Part shown: piece by piece, positions 1-11,800 of the stretch | Position numbering within the stretch: the first letter of the stretch is position 1 | Layout: each line of letters opens with the position of its first letter | Made by a program: the position numbers and the translations under genes | Notes under the pieces: generated by a model | The model's database searches: none | Told to the model about the DNA's origin: nothing | Seen by the model: only the letters and a program-made list of their open reading frames with translations | Assembly: GCA_039545355.1 (NCBI GenBank) | Contig: BCJJ01000032.1 | Coordinates: forward strand, 1 to 64,000 | DNA length: 64,000 nucleotides | Source: Trichosporon coremiiforme | Taxonomy: Eukaryota; Basidiomycota; Tremellomycetes; Trichosporonales; Trichosporonaceae | Reading direction: 5' to 3'

Positions 1-310
1 TTTAACCGTGCGACCTCCAGAGCCCCGTCGCGTTAGCGGACTCTTCGAAGCTCTTTGATTAGTCGTCTATAAATCCGATGCCACTTAGTCCTCCTCACGT
101 GTAGACTATGAGTGCTAGTCGGGAATGCAGAACGGTGAATGCGTTAGGATGAGACGGTCAGTCCGGCCAAGTATGATACATGAATCTTGCGTTACAACCA
201 ATCTGCCTCCCCACCCGCTGCTCCAAACGCCGTCTTCTCCAACATACACCGTCTGCCAGATATCCCCCACCCACCCTGGAGCCCCATCCTTGTCACTCTA
301 GAGCCCCAGC
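1..310. other. intergenic, no gene seen
   Basis: This stretch lies downstream of the transcription factor that ends at 311 on the minus strand. I see no open frame with splice signals, no tRNA and no repeat. It probably holds the 3' end of that transcript. Confidence 0.5.
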
Positions 311-2861
311 CTAGAACCCATTCATGGGCACGAACAACTGGCTGAACTCGGTCCCATCCAACGCCGTAGCAGTAGGCGGCGCGACATTCTCGACACTCGG
401 CCAAAAGGCGGAGAGCCACATATCGAAATCGGGCGCAATGTCGCCCTCAATCGCGGGCGTCGGAATCGTCACCGGCGGGGCGGCCTCGTGCAGCCGATTC
501 GTGCGGCCGAGCATCGCGTCGACCTCGTCATTCTCCACTGGTCCCGAGGACCCGTCGGCCTCGCTGCCGTTCGGCCCGTTCCAGCGCGCCATGAGCCGGT
601 TCGTCGCTTGCGCTGCGAGCTTTTGGCCACGAGAGCACAGCACGCGATACCAGTCACAGGGGGTTTTGGTCGTTGTCGCCTCCAGCAGGGTGACGCCGCG
701 CATGAGGTGATGGTGGCATTCGTTTGCGAGGCGGGAGTGCGGGGAGCGGCACACGAAGGCGGCCAGCGGGACGAGGGACGAGTAGAGGTCGAGCACGACG
801 ACGGAGTGGCGAGACACCTTGGGTACCTTCTCCAGGACGTAGGCCGCAATGTCGATCACGTTGACGCAGGCCTCGTTGATCACGACTAAGACGGAGGCGA
901 CTTGCGGCGACTCGAGGGGCTCGTCGGGACTGTCCTTCAGTGCTTGGGAGAAGCCGGCGCGGTGGAGGTGCAGCATGCCCGTGTTGTGGTGCAGGGACAA
1001 GCGGATCTGCTCGAGGAGAGCGCGGTCGGTCGCGGGCTCGGAGGGGATCTCGCTCCGTCTCGACGAGAGGGGCACGGCGTCCATGTCCGGATACACGGTC
1101 ACGCCGGGAAACTTGAGAGCCTTGGGGAGACGGTGCCAGAACTCGCGGACGGCGCGGTCGCCGAGCTTCAACCGGCTGTCGTCCTCCGAGTTAATGTACT
1201 CTGTCAACAGGCGGTGGAGGATGTCGTCCCACTCCCAGCGCCAGTAGAGGTAGGAGCTGTTTGGCTCGTCGGAGGGGCGGAGCGTATCGAACTGGTGTGG
1301 CTGGATCGAGGGCGGACATCCGAAACGGTTCGACTAGGGCGTTAGCGCTAGTGTCCCAAAGGGTGGGCTGGATCTAGGGGACAAGGGTGACTCACGTTGA
1401 TACGCTCCAGCGTCAGGAGCTCCCACCACACACGCCGGCGGGCGTTGACTTCGCGCTCGGGCAACTTCCACCATGCACCGTCACGGTGGAAACCGGCCAG
1501 AATCGCGAGACGCAGGGCCAAACCGACGACGGCGTACAGCTCTTCCGTCCGGCGAGAGCCAGCATTCAGCGTGAACGAGTAGTGCAGATGCAAAGTCGCC
1601 CTGGTTGTCAGCTACGTATCATGAGGACAATAGCTCGTCTCGTGGTGCACTCACAGACTAGCGACACTCGTGTTGGTGAGGAAGTCGGCGGCGCCGAGAC
1701 AAGCGAGGGAGAGACGATTGAACGTGTGCGCCTTCTCCGAGTACGGACTCTCCCTTTCATCGAAGAGGCTTCCAACGGCGGAGACGGCGAACACAAGTGC
1801 GAGCTGCGCCGCATCGTTACGATGCAGTGTCTGGCGGCTATGCCCGTAAACATCGAGGAGGACGACGTCGAGGTAGCTCCTGCTAACGGGGATGAAACGC
1901 CAGCAAGTCGCCTCCCAGTACACCTCGAGCAGGGTCTGCATCTCCTCATAGGTGGGGAGGGCGGCGCGCGCTTCGGCCAGGAACGCGGCGCGATCCTGGA
2001 GGAAGAACGGGAACGTCGTCCCCGCCCCCGCGGCGGCGGAGGGCTTGCTCTCCTCGTCCCCTTCGTCGGGGAGGACGTGGGCGGCAGCGGTGGGCGGATA
2101 GAAGCGACTACGCCCGCCGTGACTGATCGAGAGCTGGCCGACGGTAACGGTGCCCTCGGCGAGATCTTGGGGCGAGCACGAGGTCGGGGGCGGCATCGGC
2201 TTCGTGCCCGCTGGAGAGGACTGGGCGAGCGCTAGCTGACGCTTCAGGGAGGCGATCTCCTCGCGCAGCTCGCGGACCGACGTGCGCGCGGCGACGATGC
2301 CCTCGGGGCACAGGCTGGCGCATCCTGGGGTCAGCTTGGCCGGGGAGGTATCACAGCTAGGTAAGGGGATAGAAGCATGATGCACTTGTTGCCCGCTGCG
2401 GGCAATGCGAGTCCGACGACGCGACGACTCCTCGCCGAGGATGGGAGCAAGATCGTGCGCAGTACGTCGTGTGATCCCTTCATCGCAGGGTCATCGCTAT
2501 CAGTATGCCTATCGCATGCGGCGATGTGATCCTCGCACCGAGATGCAGGCATTCGGCATTCATAACCCTCAACCGTCACGAGAGGACGTCGGTGGGATCA
2601 TACCCAGGAAGCCCAGGATGCAGCGAGAGACACGGTGTGGGATGGAGTGTGTTGGTCCAGTCCGAACCGACTGGAACCGGGAAACTGATTACTCACCTCG
2701 GCGAACGCACTGCTTGCACGGCCAGTCCTCTGCTCCACCTGGAGTCAGCCCCTGAACAAAGCATAGGATGACTCACTCTTATCGCGATCGCGTTCGCAGC
2801 GGAGTTTGGAGCGCTTGCACTCTGCGCAGGACACGGAGGGCCGGCCGATCTTCTTGGGCAT
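311..2861 (-). CDS. Zn2Cys6 fungal-specific transcription factor
   Basis: Predicted nuclear DNA-binding regulator of 674 residues. Exons: 2777-2861, 2697-2738, 1655-2324, 1396-1600, 311-1333; the summed frame closes exactly. Residues 12-48 or so form a binuclear zinc cluster split over three exons: CAECKRSKLRC, then WPCKQCVRRGCASLC. A short coiled coil follows (REEIASLKRQLALAQ). The middle region resembles the fungal transcription factor regulatory domain, with a heptad-like RRRVWWELLTLERIN stretch. The start is the ATG directly before KKIGRPS, the usual N-terminus of this class. The acceptor of exon 2 could instead be 9 bases further in (2729), also in frame. The target genes cannot be told from sequence. 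Confidence 0.85.
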
Positions 2862-3586
2862 GGCTGGCGATGGGCGATGGTGGATGTGTCGGTGTTGCAG
2901 TGGAGTCGAATATCACTGTGGTGGCCAAGTATGCTGGCTCTGGCTGGCTCTGGCTCTGGACAGCGCGAGCAGCGCAGGCAGCGCGGGCAGCACATGCAGC
3001 CGCAAGCGAACGCGAGTCCCCCCAGACGGGCCCCGGTGCCCCCGCCAGGCGCGCCAGGAACGACAACCTAGGCTGATAGAAGAACAAGGCGCACGACCAG
3101 AGGACGGAGATGGCCGGGTACTCGACCGGGTTATCCGACAGGAACCGGTTATGACCACAGACACGTGACTTGCACCATGCGGTGGTCTCGTTCGGGACGT
3201 ACTTCCGTCTATCCGTGACAAGAGAGCTCGATAGCGACTGCGCCGAGCTCGATCTACAATACATAGACCTGCTAACGACTGCTAAAGGGGATCAGATCAG
3301 TATGGGACCACCGTAGAACTGACCCAAAGCAGAGACGGGTCTGAAGACGCGGAGGTCTCGGGTTCTCGCAGGACCGAGGCGCCCGGCCGCCGGGGCTAGC
3401 TTGGTTGTGGCTTGGCGGTCTTCTACCCAGCGACCTCTCCGTCGTTCGCTCTGACCTAAGCAGAACCTTCAAACACGCAGTGTACATTGTGATACTGAGC
3501 TTCTTCTACTGATCCGTTCTATCCCTTGCGTCTACCTCTTGGTCTCCCCTTTACCCCACAGATCTCTCTCATCGCTATGCCCTGGT
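2862..3586. other. intergenic, upstream of the zinc-cluster gene
   Basis: About 725 bases between the start of the transcription factor and the stop of the ABC transporter, both on the minus strand. It should hold the promoter of the former and the 3' UTR of the latter. A GCAGCGCGAGCAGCGC-like run near 2960-3000 is low complexity. Nothing else recognised. Confidence 0.5.
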
Positions 3587-6585
3587 TTATCGGTGCTCCC
3601 GCATATGATAGACGACCAGGCCTACAAGCAGCACGAGGTACCCGATGAGGAACCAGCACAGAGCCAGGACATCACCGTAATATTTGCCAAGCTCATACCC
3701 AAAGAGCCTCTTCATGATGTATGCCGCATTGATCTCGATAGCAATTCCGTCCAGGTCGTCCTTGATGGGCAATCCAGCCCCGACCTCGTTGACGGAGATA
3801 GCCTCCAGCGCAAACCCGAGAGGCGTAATGTACGTCGGCCAGCGGACCCATGCGGGCACGTTTTCGAGTTTCACGAAGAAACCAGCGTACACGAAGTTGA
3901 ACATGTTCCAAAGATTCGAGGCCAAAACGGCGAGAGCGGGGTTGCTGCAGGCCGCGGCGAGGATGAAGTTGAACAGCGCCATCGACACTGCGAACTGCAT
4001 CACGGCGAGGTAGAACTGGCCAAAGTTGACAATCGTAGGTGTCAGGCCGACGAGGGCGTAGGTCGTGCACGCGAGCAGGGAGATGGGGATGATGCGGAGG
4101 GGAACAATGTCGAAGAGCACGCGGCAGAGGAGCCATGCCGATGGTGAATAGAAACCGCCGCGTTCGCGCAGGAATAGTGGGCGCGCCTCGACCAAGTTGT
4201 TGAGTGCCGACAGGGAGGAGAAGGACACGAGAGAGCAGATGAAGAAGAGACATCCGATCCTGTTGCGGAAGCCACTAATGGACAGGTCGATACGGGAGAA
4301 GACGCCCGAGGCGAAGAGACCCAGCACGATGCCTGCGATAACGTGCGACACGAACAGCGTCTTGTCTCGCATAAGGCTGGCCCACTCGCGCTTGCTCAAG
4401 ACGTCCATTTGAGTGAGGAAGGTGGTCTCGCATCGTCCGTCCGGCCACCAAGCGGATTTGGGTACGCTCTGTCTCTGGCTCAGGTCCACGCTGTGCTCTC
4501 CGGCACAGAGAAGGTCTAGTTCGCTTGACCCTGCAGAGCTGAGTTCGCTCTCGCTCTCTTCCAACAACTTGGCTTCTTTGCTCCTGTAGTTCAAGGACAC
4601 GACAGCGTCCCGACCCATCTGGAGAGGCGGCGAAGCAGTGGCGATCTCGAGCAGGTGGTCGGCCACGTTGTAATGGGCTGGACACGGGAGGCCGAAGCGG
4701 GCAAAGTAGTCTGCAGGTGCATCGCCGCCTGGGCCGAAGTAGAGCTGCTTCCCGCGAGACAGGAGGAGGACTTGCGAGAAGGCGTTGTAGAGGGCGGACG
4801 AAGGCTGATGGATCGACGCAATCACCGTCGTCGGGCACGTCTCGTCCTCCGTGATCGCTTTGAGGAGGGTGACGATACGCGCGGCCGACACGGAATCGAG
4901 ACCCGAGGTCGGCTCGTCCAAGATCAGAACATCCGGGGCGGAGATCAGTTCCACACCGATGGAGACACGACGCATCTCGCCACCAGAGACACCGCGCGTC
5001 TCTCCGCTTCCGATGCGGGTGTCGGCGACATGCTCGAGACCCAGTTGCTGGAGGACGGTCCTGACGCGTTCCGCCTTCACATGTGCCGGAATGTTCTCGG
5101 GCAGCCGCAAGTCGGCTGCGAACTGGAGCGTCTCGGCGACTGTAGCTGTTGCGCTGAGGACATCACGCTGATCGACGTATGCGACCTTGATCCTGCCGCC
5201 TCCAGTGTACGATACAGAGCCTTCGACGTGGCCAGCCTTGTTCTGGCCCGAGAGAATGTCCACCAGTGTCGACTTGCCCGCGCCACTGGGGCCGAGGAGG
5301 CAGCAGAATCCACCAGCCGGAATGTCGCCGCATGAGTCGCGCAGGACGACTTTCCCTCCGTGCGGGCCGACATTCACGTCCCGCTCCAGTTTCAGGTAGG
5401 CTGCACCGCGGCCGCCTTTCAGCCATTCCTTGAAGGCGCGGATGAAGCCGCGCTGCTCGGGCGGCACTTCGTATCCGACGCCAGACCACGAGAGCCCCAC
5501 TCCGGGACTCTTCATGAAGTTGCCGTGCATTGGGCGACGGCGGGCGCGCTCCCGCGAGTAGATCCCGTTCACGGTCGCAATGATCACGGCGAGGATCACG
5601 CATGCCACGGCGAGGAGACCGGCGATGACGCCAGCCGACGGGCCGGGGACGTTCGTGTCGAAGCTTGCGTTGTCGATTGTGGACTGCTCGACGCACTCGC
5701 CGAACGTGCAGTCGGAGAGTTTCAAACCCTTCTCGCCGAAGAAGTTCGTAACCAGCTGCTGCTTGAACTGGCAGTTGTCGTCACCGCCACAGTCGACTGA
5801 CAGAGGGCCGTGCAGCTTGTTGATGATGCCCAGCACACCGGGCGAGCGGCACAGGTCACTCTCGCCGTTGCACCTGCATTCGAGGTCGGCGCAGTCCCAC
5901 ACCGTACTGTTTCCAGTAGCTCCGTCGATCTTCGACTTGGCGACCGTCTGCGTGCAGTTCTGCGCCATACAGCTGAACTGCTCGACGTTGTTGATCCAGA
6001 CCTGGGCGTACGCCACTCCCTCGCCACCGTTCAGACCACCCTTCGTCAGCACTCGCTTGCCGCCGGGATGTTTCGTCGAGTTGAGGGAGCGCGTAATCGT
6101 GACATAGGCGGGACCTGGGAAGAGCATGTTGATCGTCGGATCGCTCAGCGAGCACGACATCTGCCCCGTCCCATACACTGTCGGCGAGGCGGAGCAGATC
6201 AGCGTGTTGTTCAATCCCGGCACCTGGGAGTACTTGGTGCCCCAGGAGTAGCGGTTCAGAGACGTCGAGCACGCCTGGTTACTCTGGCAGACTGACGTCA
6301 GCACGCTACGACTGTTTCAAGCAACTCACCCGTACATGTCGGTCCAGTCCAGCCGGCGTCGCACTTGCAGTCATCCAGTTTGCCGTCCTTCGCTTTCGGA
6401 CCCGGTACGTAGAGGGAGCCACCGCACTGCGGCGTGTCGCATTGTGAGCCGATTGAAGCGCCGAAACCTGCTGGACATGTGCACTCGTCACCCTCAGGGA
6501 GACCGTAGTGCGTGCATTGCTCTGCGGCGCTGGCAGTCGTCGCCCACAGAGCGGCTGTCGCTGCGAAGAGCGCCGAGATGCGCAT
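3587..6585 (-). CDS. ADP1-like ABCG transporter with EGF-like ectodomain
   Basis: ABCG half-transporter of 986 residues. Exons: 6330-6585 and 3587-6291. The N-terminus (MRISALFAATAALWATTASA) is a signal peptide, followed by a Cys-rich EGF-like module (CTCPAGFG, CKCDAGWTGPTC) and a long Cys-rich luminal or extracellular region. A first membrane segment lies near residues 303-325. The cytosolic ATPase has Walker A GPSGAGKST (about residue 415), signature VSGGEMRRVSIG and Walker B VLILDEPTSGLDS. The C-terminal half holds about six membrane segments. This order (ectodomain, TM, ABC, TM bundle) matches yeast Adp1. The substrate is not known from sequence. Confidence 0.88.
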
Positions 6586-8828
6586 AGTGGTGAGATTGTT
6601 TTCAAATCTAGGAGCGGTAGTGATACAGTGGAGTGAGGTAGAGACTAGTATACAGGCTGGGACGTGTTCGGTGAGGTGAAAGCGGACTAGCGGCTTGGCC
6701 GGGGAAGACCACTCGCGCTACGGTTAAGTAGTCTAGCGGGGAAGACTGCCCGCGTTCTTCGAACGCCGACCAACGTGTTCGTTTCAATGATTGCATGCTT
6801 TTTGCTCCAGATACTGGCGGCCGTGTGACGAGTTGCTTCCCCTTATCTGAACCTTGGTCGAGACATTCGCTCCACTTGGAACAGAGCTGGAACAATGTAA
6901 CGGACCGCGATGGGTGATGTGAGGAAGGTGGATCAGTCGTGGTGAGCGCTCTTACGGGATGGTTTCAAAGTGCGATGCGACGGGGTTAAGTTGAATCTTA
7001 TGGTCGCGTATCTTGGGTGATGTCGGTAGATGGTGCTGAAGTGTGCAAAGTTTACAGTCTCGGATTCAACGTCGCAGGCAATGTCGCTGAGGAGGAAGAC
7101 GCATGTCTCGAGGGGAGCAGCGTCGATTAGATTGGGACGGGAGATGCTTGGACAGGCACGCCTGCCTGGCCATCTCCACTTGTGTCAAGCTGGTTTCAGA
7201 CCAGGCGTGGAGTGCCACAGGTCGGCGAGATGCACGTGGCCTCCATAACGCCGTTGTTGATCCGGAAATGACGCGACACGCGATCGGACGCCAAGGTGAG
7301 TGGTTTGTTTTGGCGGCGGAGTTGGTTATCAGGGCCGGGGGCATTCGTGAATTGTCAGCGGACTGGAATCAATGGTGGATGCCGAGAAGCAGGTCCCGCC
7401 TGCCGTGTCCGCTGGGCGTTGGGATGTCTGTCCGTCTCCGACGGCGCAAGGGGCAGTAAGCATGCATACATGTCCAGGATCGATGCACTGGATGCCGCGT
7501 ACGCCCTGGCGTCTCCTATAAAAAAATATTTGCCCCCGCTGAGCGTTGTGCGCAGGGACCTTGTTGACACTGCCGACACTTGCGGACGCCACAAGCCACT
7601 GACCTCAAATGCATTGCTCGCATCCCTCAGTCCCTTGGTCACCCTGGTTCGTTCCTGCTCGATCCCTCGGGTCTTCAGGGTTCTGCGAAGGCACTTCGGA
7701 CACTCTAGGCGACCACCACCCACCGGACCACTGTCGTCGTCAGTGCAGGCATGCACCCGCAAGTGGGTCATCGGTCTCACTTTCTCACAAAGCAGTCACC
7801 AACGACCGTCACGATGCATGAGAGCACTGTTCCTCGTCGTTGTCCATCACACCCACAAGGCCATCACCAGTGCATCACTCGTCATCTCCGACGTTGTCCG
7901 TCACGCCCAACCCAGCACTAGCCTCGGCCCTCAGCCTCCAGCCCAACTCACGCGCCTGATCACTGGCCAGTGGGACCCTTAGTCTAGGACCAACTGCTGG
8001 ACGCGTTCCCGCGCATACCTTCCGCATTGAGCTCTTTGTCTTTGCTCCGTTTCATCGCCTCCCTCCACCACCCACCATACCCACCATACCCACCATACCC
8101 ACCATACAGCGCCTGCTTGGGCTAGCTCGTTCCTCCCTCCCTTCAGGCCACCACCATCACCAACCGACATACAGTCCTATATCCTGTTCCGAACACTCAC
8201 CACCAAAGACGCGTCAAATCTATTCATCCCAACCCTCACCACTAAGCTTCCAAGCTTCCAAGCACGCCGCACCCCCGCACGCCTGCACGCCTGCCTGACG
8301 CCCACGGCACGCCCAGCCGCCCGACGCCGTACAACTCACGAATCAACGTGCGACATCGATAGCCTCTCCCTCTAGTCTCCGGAACTGGTATTCTCCTGCC
8401 CAGCCTGCCTATCCTAACCTCCAACCTTCCGACCTCGACCTGAGCACCCGGCCTCAGACCCCCGCCCTCTCCGCCAACCTTACCTTTCCCTCCCACAGAC
8501 ACACACACTCTCCCTATCCCCTACCCACTCCCACCACCGGATCGGCCAAGTTGGTCGCATATGGCGTCTGTCATTTCGCCTTGACCTCCATCTCCTTCTC
8601 TCAACAAGTTTTGCCACCTCTGCCTCATTCTTGTCCGTCCAACTCGGCCCATTCGCTCTCTTCACCGCCCTCCCGACTCACCCTCCCCCTCCCCTCCTTC
8701 CTTCCCTCCGCCCCCCCTCACCGCCCTCACCACCCTCACCACGCCCATTGCCCTCACCACTTCGATCTCGACTTTGTCTTCGGTCCCCCCTTCGCCCACC
8801 AACCTCCCCCCGCTGTGGTCCCCCCGTC
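6586..8828. other. long divergent promoter region
   Basis: 2.2 kb separates the divergently transcribed ABC transporter and Rax2-like gene. From about 8180 to 8828 the plus strand is strongly pyrimidine-rich (long C/T runs), typical of leaders and promoters of highly expressed basidiomycete genes. A TATAAA followed by an A run occurs at 7517-7526 but has no gene at a sensible distance. No convincing exon set or tRNA was found. Confidence 0.5.
8071..8106. repeat. four tandem copies of CCCACCATA
   Basis: Four perfect 9-base copies in a row, about 720 bases upstream of the Rax2-like start codon. A short minisatellite in the promoter region; function unknown. Confidence 0.9.
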
Positions 8829-11800
8829 ATGCGACGAAATCCGCCCGCACGACGGCTGGGGGTCTTTGCCGCAGCAGCGACCTTCGCTATGGCCTCGTCC
8901 CCAGCCCCCGACAACTTTCCAATGGTAGACTTCGCCCGCATGGGCACCGTCAACCTGGGAGGCGCCTTTTCAGGACTCGACTGGTTCTCTGAGCAGTCAC
9001 CGTTCGCTGCGGCGTCCTCTTCATCTAGCGGAACGACGTTCTCATCAACAGGTGACACGCTCGTCGCGCGGAGTCCGGATGGATCGTACACAGTCGTTGC
9101 TTCTGCCAACGCTGGCGGAACCATCAACGCCCTCTGTTACTCGTCTAAGGACGACACGCTGTATGCTGCGGGCAACTTCTCGTCACTAGCATCAACATCC
9201 ACATCCAACATTGTCGCGTATTCGCTGTCGAAGAAGGAGTTCAGTGCTCTGCAATCAGGGATTCCAGGGACTGTCGACACACTGTACTGCGATGACGACC
9301 ACCACGAAGTGTGGGCCGGTGGAACATTCGCAGCACCGCAGGGAGGCAGTGGCGCTAACGTAGCGCGGTGGGACACCCAGTCCAAACAATGGACAGAGGT
9401 GCCCTTCGGAGGATTGAACGGTCATGTGGACACCATCTCGCCGAATCAGGACGGATCAAGCCTCTACTTCGGCGGAGAGTTCACAACGAAGTACGCTGAC
9501 ACAACGAATACGACGTACCAGCTGCTCCGATCAATACCGAGCGCCCCGAACAACACCGTGACGACTGGCAAGTCTGGCTACCTTACGCCCTTCACGATTC
9601 CAGAGCAGGCATCTCAATGGAGCGGACTCCAGATCAATGCCGGACCAGCATCATCCAACAGCCAGTACAATGACCAAAAGGCACTGGTGTGCCCCGAGAG
9701 CGGAACGTGGATGGCCCGTGACGGCTCCCCCGCCAAGATCGAGATCCTTAGTCACGCCTACCTGACCGGAGCGGGCATTCGAATCTCCAACGGCCACGTC
9801 GGCCAGAGCACGTCGAAGTCGTTCACGGTCATCAGCTTGCCTGACAACCACAAGCTGGCTCTCACCTACACGGATCCTGAAACAGGGCAGGACGCGACAT
9901 GCACCGACGACTGTCCCCTTTCGACTGACACGAATGTCGGCGCACAGGACTTCCTTTTCGCCGATGGCTCCCTTTCGATCACCGGTTTCGACGTCCACAT
10001 CACGTCGTGGGACGGCGACGCGGCCGCGCTGAACTACATCGAGCTCCTCTCGGACGGCGCGTACTCCTCGGCGGTTGAGGCTGAAAACCACAGCTTATGT
10101 GGACGATCAAACAACAGGGTCAATGCTGCAGGCAACTGGCAGGCTGGTGAATCGCCATCCGAGATCGCCGGCACCGTTGGTGGATACCTGAAGGCCGATA
10201 TCCCGAAGTCGGACAACTCTGACTCGTCTCTCACTCTCTACCCCTGGGTCGGCTCCTCTGCGTTTTACGACATCTACCTCGTCATTCCCGGGTGTAACAA
10301 CCTCGGTGACTGCGCTACCCGCACCTCTGTCGATGTGTCTGTGTTCCCCGCCCAGAACACTGGCGCATACTTGTCGAACGTCCAGGAGAAGGTCGAGGAC
10401 TACACTCGCGTCAAGATTTACTCTGGGTGGGTTGAGGCCTCGACTGACGCTTTCAGCCCGACGATCAACGTCAAGCTGGCCAACAACCCGACCGGTGTCG
10501 ATGGAGACAACTATGTTCTTGTAGCTAGCGGCGTCGAGCTTGTTTTGACCGGTGTTGAGGCCAACGGCCAGATGCCTTTCCCTGGCTCGACTACTACTCG
10601 TGGCCAGGTGACGATCGCCAACGGGCAGGGCATCTCCACCCCGGCGGTCCAGTACACCGGAACCGCCTACACTACGCGCACGGACGGCGTCGTCATGAGC
10701 GGTAGCATGACTATGACCGCCCCTCCAACCCTGATCACTTCCAACGCTACGATCACCAACCAGACTCGCTCCGCGATCCGCGACTCGTACGGCGTCTTCG
10801 AGTGGCCTCGCTCTTCCAACGTCAAGACCGACACTTTCATGTCGAACGCGACCGAGACCACGCTCACCCACATTGGCTTTGCTCTTGCCATGGCGAAGAA
10901 CGCCTCCGCCGACGGCAAGGAGTTTAAGATCAACACGATCACGGAAGTGAAGGACAACATCTTTGTTGGCGGCAGGTTCACCTCTAGGACCGGCAGCATC
11001 TCGAATGTTTTGACCATCAACAAGAACGAGGTGTCCCCTGCTGCTCTCGCGAACGACGGTCTCAATGGTCTCATCAATACCGCCACTGTGGCCGACAACT
11101 CCATCTACTTTGGTGGAGAGTTCACCGGTACAGCTCAGGGAAAGACCGACCTGAAGTACATTGCCAAGTACGACCCCGAGGCCAAGTCATGGAGCCCGGT
11201 CGGCGGCGGTGTTGACGGCACTGTCCGCTCGATCAGGGCAATCGATGGTGGACTGCTCGTTGGAGGCGACTTTAACAACGTCATGTCAAACGGCAGCTCC
11301 TCCACTTCGACGGGAGGATTCGCCGTCTACAACTTTTCGACCTCGGACTGGAACGACTCTGGCATCATCTACGGCAATGGATCAGCGTGCCTCGATGCCA
11401 AGGATGGCTTCGTTGCTGGCCGCTTCACCGGTTTCTCGCGCAACTCGGCTCAGGGTATCGCTTCGATCAAGTCGAATAACGGCAGGCCGGCGACGATCGA
11501 ACCCGTCAAGGGTGCCACGTTCACCCCCGGCTCCGGCTCTGGCAAGACTGCCAACACTACGAACCAGAAGTCCCGTCGCGGCTTCATCTCGCACTTCCGC
11601 CCACGCATGCTCTCAGCCCGAGCGGACGCCCCTGCAATCAATGACGCTCCCGCGATTGCCCCTGCTACCCTTACCGGCGCGTACTGGGAGAACGGAAAAT
11701 CTCATATCGTCGTTCTTGGTGGAAACTTCACTGCACAGGACAACACTGTCCGCGGTGTTGCGTTCCAGGAGGGCGAGAAGCTCACTGGCCCTTCGCCTCC

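Noticed and set aside
7517..7526. TATA box for a hidden gene in the 6.6-8.8 kb gap
   Set aside because: No open frame, tRNA or splice pattern follows at a promoter-like distance on either strand.
8631..8828. Upstream in-frame start for the Rax2-like protein
   Set aside because: The added 66 residues are Pro/Ser-rich products of a pyrimidine tract and would place the clear signal peptide inside the protein.
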